From the NCBI RefSeq assembly GCF_014334735.1, contig NZ_CP060587.1:2232001-2296000 (forward strand): a stretch of DNA of 64,000 bases, in the 5' to 3' direction. Made by a program: the position numbers and the translations under genes. The notes beneath the pieces are model-generated. The model ran no database searches, was not told the origin of the DNA, and worked only from the letters and a program-made list of their open reading frames with translations. This document shows, one piece after another, positions 61,574-64,000 of the stretch. This DNA is from Aeromicrobium senzhongii. Lineage in GTDB: Bacteria; Actinomycetota; Actinomycetes; Propionibacteriales; Nocardioidaceae. How positions within the stretch are numbered: position 1 is the stretch's first letter; every line of letters begins with the position of its first letter.

Positions 61574-63271
61574 TCAGGCGTTCGCGCGAGGTCGGCGGCG
61601 CGCGGCGCGGCGGATGACCGAGCCGGGCTTCGAGGCCAGCAGCGGGTCCCAGTCCTCGGTGATCTCGGTCAGCTTCGCCTCGTCGACGAAGACCGCGCCG
61701 TCCTTGACCTCTCGCTCGAGGTCGCGGCCCAGGATCACTCCGGCCGTCTTCATGCCGCCCCAGATCGTGGCGTTGATGCCGAACATGAACTCGGTGCTGG
61801 CCCCGCCCAGGAACAGGCCCGGGATGTGGGTCGTGACCTTCGGCCGGAACGGGCCGAGGTTCTTGAGCAGCGGCGCGATCCCGTAGCAGGAGCCGTCCGA
61901 GGTCAGGGTGAAGCGCTCCTGCGTCATCGGGGTGGACGCCTCGCAGAAGACCATCCGCTCGCGCAGGTCCGGGATCATCAGCGACGCCGTGTCCAGCACG
62001 CGCTCGGTGAGCTCGTCCTTGAGCCGGCGGTACTCCTCGTCGCGCCCGTACTCGGCGCCGCCCATCGGGTCGGCGTCGACGTTCCAGAACGCGTGCTCCT
62101 TGGGTGCCCAGCTGACCAGCTCGAGCGTCGAGTAACCGGGCGGCGCCGAGTGCGTGCCCTCCGGATCCTTCGCCGTCGGGCAGCTGATGCCGACGGGCAT
62201 CTGCTCGGGGCAGCGGCCCGCCTCGACCTCGCGGTAGTAACCGTCGACGTCGTTGTTCGGCCACACCCACGCCAGCGGAGGGGTGTCGCGCTCGCGCAGG
62301 TCGACGTCGAGCGCGACGTAGACCGCGAACATCGGCTGCGTCATCTCCAGGTTCGCCAGGCGCTTGCGGAGCTTCCGCGTCAGGTGCTCGTCACCGACCA
62401 GCTCGGTCCAGGTCAGCTTGTAGTCGCCCGCTGCCACGACGACGTCGGAGCGGAACTCCTCGCCGCCGCGCAGGCGGACTCCGACGGCTCGGCCGTCCTC
62501 GATGAGGATGCGCTCGGCGCGCGACTTGGTGCGGACCGTCCCGCCGTAGGACTGGATCACGTCGGTCAGGTGCGCGCCGATCACCTGTCCGCCGCCGCGC
62601 GGGTAGTAGGCGCCGTCCTGCAGGTAGTGGTGCAGCAGGCCGCCGTGCATGACCGCGGGCGTGCGGTACGGCGGCCACGTGTAGTCGCCGTTCTCCGCGA
62701 GGATCACGGCCTGGGCGTCGGCGCTGAGCCCGCAGGCGTCCATCAGCTTGGTGATCGGGCGCAGTCCCCAGCGCAGCAGCATCCACGGCTTCAGCCGCGG
62801 CTCCTCCCCCGCCGAGATGATCCGCAGGATCCGCACGCACCGGCGCAGACCCTTCTCCTCCTCGGGGAACGCCGCGATCAGCCGCTCGAGGTACGTGTCC
62901 CACCCCGTCGGCGTGTGGAACGTCGTGCCCGGAACCATGATCCGGCAGTGGCCCTCGGGGTTCTGGCGCAGCCACTTGATGCGCTCGGTCAGCGCCAGAC
63001 CGGACAACGCCGTCTGCATCCGACCGCCGGGACCGCACTCCCCCACGTAGTGGGTACCGACGTCGAACTCGAACTTGTTGCCCGCGCGACGGAAGACCTG
63101 CGTGCTGCCTCCGACGACCTGGTTCGCCTCCAGCACCAGCACCTTCGTGCCGTTCGCCGCGAGGTACGCCGCGGTCGTCAGGCCTCCGGGCCCCGCGCCC
63201 ACGACGATCGCGTCCCAGGTCTCGGGACCGGACTCGGGAGTCTCGGTCGAGGGCGTGGCGGTCTGCGTCAT
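61574..63271 (-). CDS. Phytoene desaturase-like NAD(P)/FAD oxidoreductase
   Basis: This 565-residue flavoprotein has the Rossmann motif AIVVGAGPGGLTTAAYLAANG (about residues 21-41) with VLVLEANQVVGGST, and a C-terminal FAD motif IPGLFLGGASTEFMFGINA. It belongs to the CrtI/retinol-saturase-like family, which acts on polyenes or other hydrophobic substrates. No carotenoid genes lie near, so a fatty or isoprenoid substrate is as likely. The palindrome at 63297-63313 lies just before the start, and the TetR gene upstream reads toward it on the same strand. Confidence 0.82.
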   Translation of the reverse strand: MTQTATPSTETPESGPETWDAIVVGAGPGGLTTAAYLAANGTKVLVLEANQVVGGSTQVFRRAGNKFEFDVGTHYVGECGPGGRMQTALSGLALTERIKWLRQNPEGHCRIMVPGTTFHTPTGWDTYLERLIAAFPEEEKGLRRCVRILRIISAGEEPRLKPWMLLRWGLRPITKLMDACGLSADAQAVILAENGDYTWPPYRTPAVMHGGLLHHYLQDGAYYPRGGGQVIGAHLTDVIQSYGGTVRTKSRAERILIEDGRAVGVRLRGGEEFRSDVVVAAGDYKLTWTELVGDEHLTRKLRKRLANLEMTQPMFAVYVALDVDLRERDTPPLAWVWPNNDVDGYYREVEAGRCPEQMPVGISCPTAKDPEGTHSAPPGYSTLELVSWAPKEHAFWNVDADPMGGAEYGRDEEYRRLKDELTERVLDTASLMIPDLRERMVFCEASTPMTQERFTLTSDGSCYGIAPLLKNLGPFRPKVTTHIPGLFLGGASTEFMFGINATIWGGMKTAGVILGRDLEREVKDGAVFVDEAKLTEITEDWDPLLASKPGSVIRRAARRRPRANA

Positions 63272-63296
63272 GGGTGAATCGCTTTCGAGGGGTGAT

Positions 63297-63313
63297 CTGG
63301 AGTCGGACTCCAG
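63297..63313. promoter_or_regulatory. 17-bp palindromic TetR-type operator
   Basis: CTGGAGTC (63297-63304), one G, GACTCCAG (63306-63313) are perfectly inverted. The site lies in the 53-base gap between the TetR gene and the oxidoreductase start, which is where a repressor of the oxidoreductase would bind. Confidence 0.6.
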
Positions 63314-63324
63314 TTAACCACGTC

Positions 63325-63969
63325 TCACGCGTCCGACGGCTGCACGATGAGGCCCTCGAGCAGGACGAGTCCGGCCTCGATCACGGCGGTCTCCACGCGC
63401 TCGGGCGCCAACACCAACGCGTCGCGGCGCAGCGCCAGCGCGGCGACACCGTTCCATGAGCCGAACAGGAAGAACGACATCAACTCGGGATCGACGCGGC
63501 GGATCGCTCCGCTCTCGACGGCTTCGCGGATGCTCTGCTCGAACTCACGCCGGAGCTCGCCGAACCGCTCGACGACCTGGGTCTCGACGGCCGTCGTCGG
63601 ACCGCGCTCCCCCGTGGCAGTCAGGTACTTCACGACCACCGGGTGGTCGAGCAGCAGCCGCAGGTAGGCCACGCCGACACCGGCGAACCGCTCGAGCGGG
63701 GACGTGTCGGCCGCGTAGGCCGCACGCAGGGCATCCGTCGCGACGCCCAGGACCCGCTCCGTCACTGCGGCCAACAGCCCGTCCTTCGTCCCGAAGTGCA
63801 CGTACACCGAGGCCGGCGAGACCCCCGCCTGCGCGGCGACGTCCTCGATCCGGATCTCCTCGGGTGCGCGCTGCGAGACCAGGAGCTCGGCCGCGTCGAG
63901 CAGCAGGGCGCGCGTGCGCTCCCTGCGGCGCAATCCCCGCGCCGCGGCGGACTGCTCGGGCTCGCTCAC
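63325..63969 (-). CDS. TetR-family transcriptional regulator
   Basis: This 214-residue regulator has the HTH in LLVSQRAPEEIRIEDVAAQAGVSPASVYVHFGTKDGLLAAV (about residues 30-70), including the classic VYVHFGTK. The C-terminal domain is all helical and typical in length. The GTG or ATG at 63969 lies 31 bases from the window edge, so its own promoter is partly outside. It is 53 bases upstream of the oxidoreductase, with the palindrome between them, and is the probable repressor of that gene. Confidence 0.85.
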   Translation of the reverse strand: MSEPEQSAAARGLRRRERTRALLLDAAELLVSQRAPEEIRIEDVAAQAGVSPASVYVHFGTKDGLLAAVTERVLGVATDALRAAYAADTSPLERFAGVGVAYLRLLLDHPVVVKYLTATGERGPTTAVETQVVERFGELRREFEQSIREAVESGAIRRVDPELMSFFLFGSWNGVAALALRRDALVLAPERVETAVIEAGLVLLEGLIVQPSDA

Positions 63970-64000
63970 GCCACCACCCTAGGACCGCGGCTCGTTTGTC

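Noticed and set aside
1-64000. CRISPR array
   Set aside because: No series of regularly spaced repeats was seen; the only tandem repeat is the 18-bp duplication at 1384.

Overview
The window is high-GC DNA from an actinobacterium. The evidence is the strong G/C third-position codon bias, GTG starts, a DUF222/HNH gene, an ECF41 sigma factor with its carboxymuconolactone-decarboxylase partner, SigB-type promoters (GNNT-N15-GGGTAC) and DrrAB-type transporters. A Nocardioidaceae-like genome (Nocardioides or Aeromicrobium) would fit, but I cannot place it to genus. I found no rRNA, tRNA, CRISPR array or insertion sequence.

Region 1 (1-20.6 kb) is ordinary chromosome. It holds a partial NarL-type histidine kinase, a DUF488 protein, and a divergent pair of stress loci (DUF4383 leftward; DUF2243-CtaG-hemerythrin-alcohol dehydrogenase-hypothetical rightward), each with a SigB-type promoter. 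Next come a MerR-controlled MFS efflux operon, a DUF222/HNH nuclease-like gene, a PadR-DUF1048-DrrA-DrrB operon, an ECF41 sigma factor/CMD pair, small metabolic genes, a decayed TetR gene, a GMC oxidoreductase pair and a heavy-metal P-type ATPase.

Region 2 (20.7-52.7 kb) is a defence island of eleven genes on the minus strand, plus one small gene on the plus strand. Its core is DISARM-like: DrmA and DrmB, an SNF2-type DrmD and a 1546-aa Eco57I/PglX-like adenine methylase (DrmMI). It is expanded by a GHKL-ATPase/SF2-helicase fusion, two SF1 (UvrD/Rep-like) helicases, a 2079-aa DUF1998-type helicase that carries a Vsr/DUF559-like nuclease domain near its C-terminus, an OLD-like ATPase/TOPRIM protein, a DNA C5-cytosine methylase, a Vsr endonuclease and, on the plus strand, a stand-alone AspBHI-N-like modified-base reader. 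The eight core genes form two translationally coupled blocks of four (50268-39002 and 38905-22970). No separate DrmC phospholipase-D nuclease is present.

Region 3 (53.5-57.2 kb) is a tight four-gene plus-strand operon: a membrane protein with an OmpA/MotB-like C-terminus, a small helical protein, a four-TM protein with a very long coiled-coil tail, and a membrane-anchored staphylococcal-type nuclease. The layout recalls Zorya (ZorB/ZorA) but with a different nuclease. This is the best candidate here for an undescribed envelope-associated system.

Region 4 (57.2-64 kb) returns to housekeeping-type genes: an ABC1/UbiB kinase, a DHA2 efflux pump with C-terminal carboxypeptidase-regulatory-like domains and a coupled TetR, and a phytoene-desaturase-like oxidoreductase downstream of another TetR. 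Clear palindromic operators lie at 59000-59017 and 63297-63313. The 273-base gap at 20011-20283 holds only the leader of the small gene at 20284, and I recognise nothing else in it.
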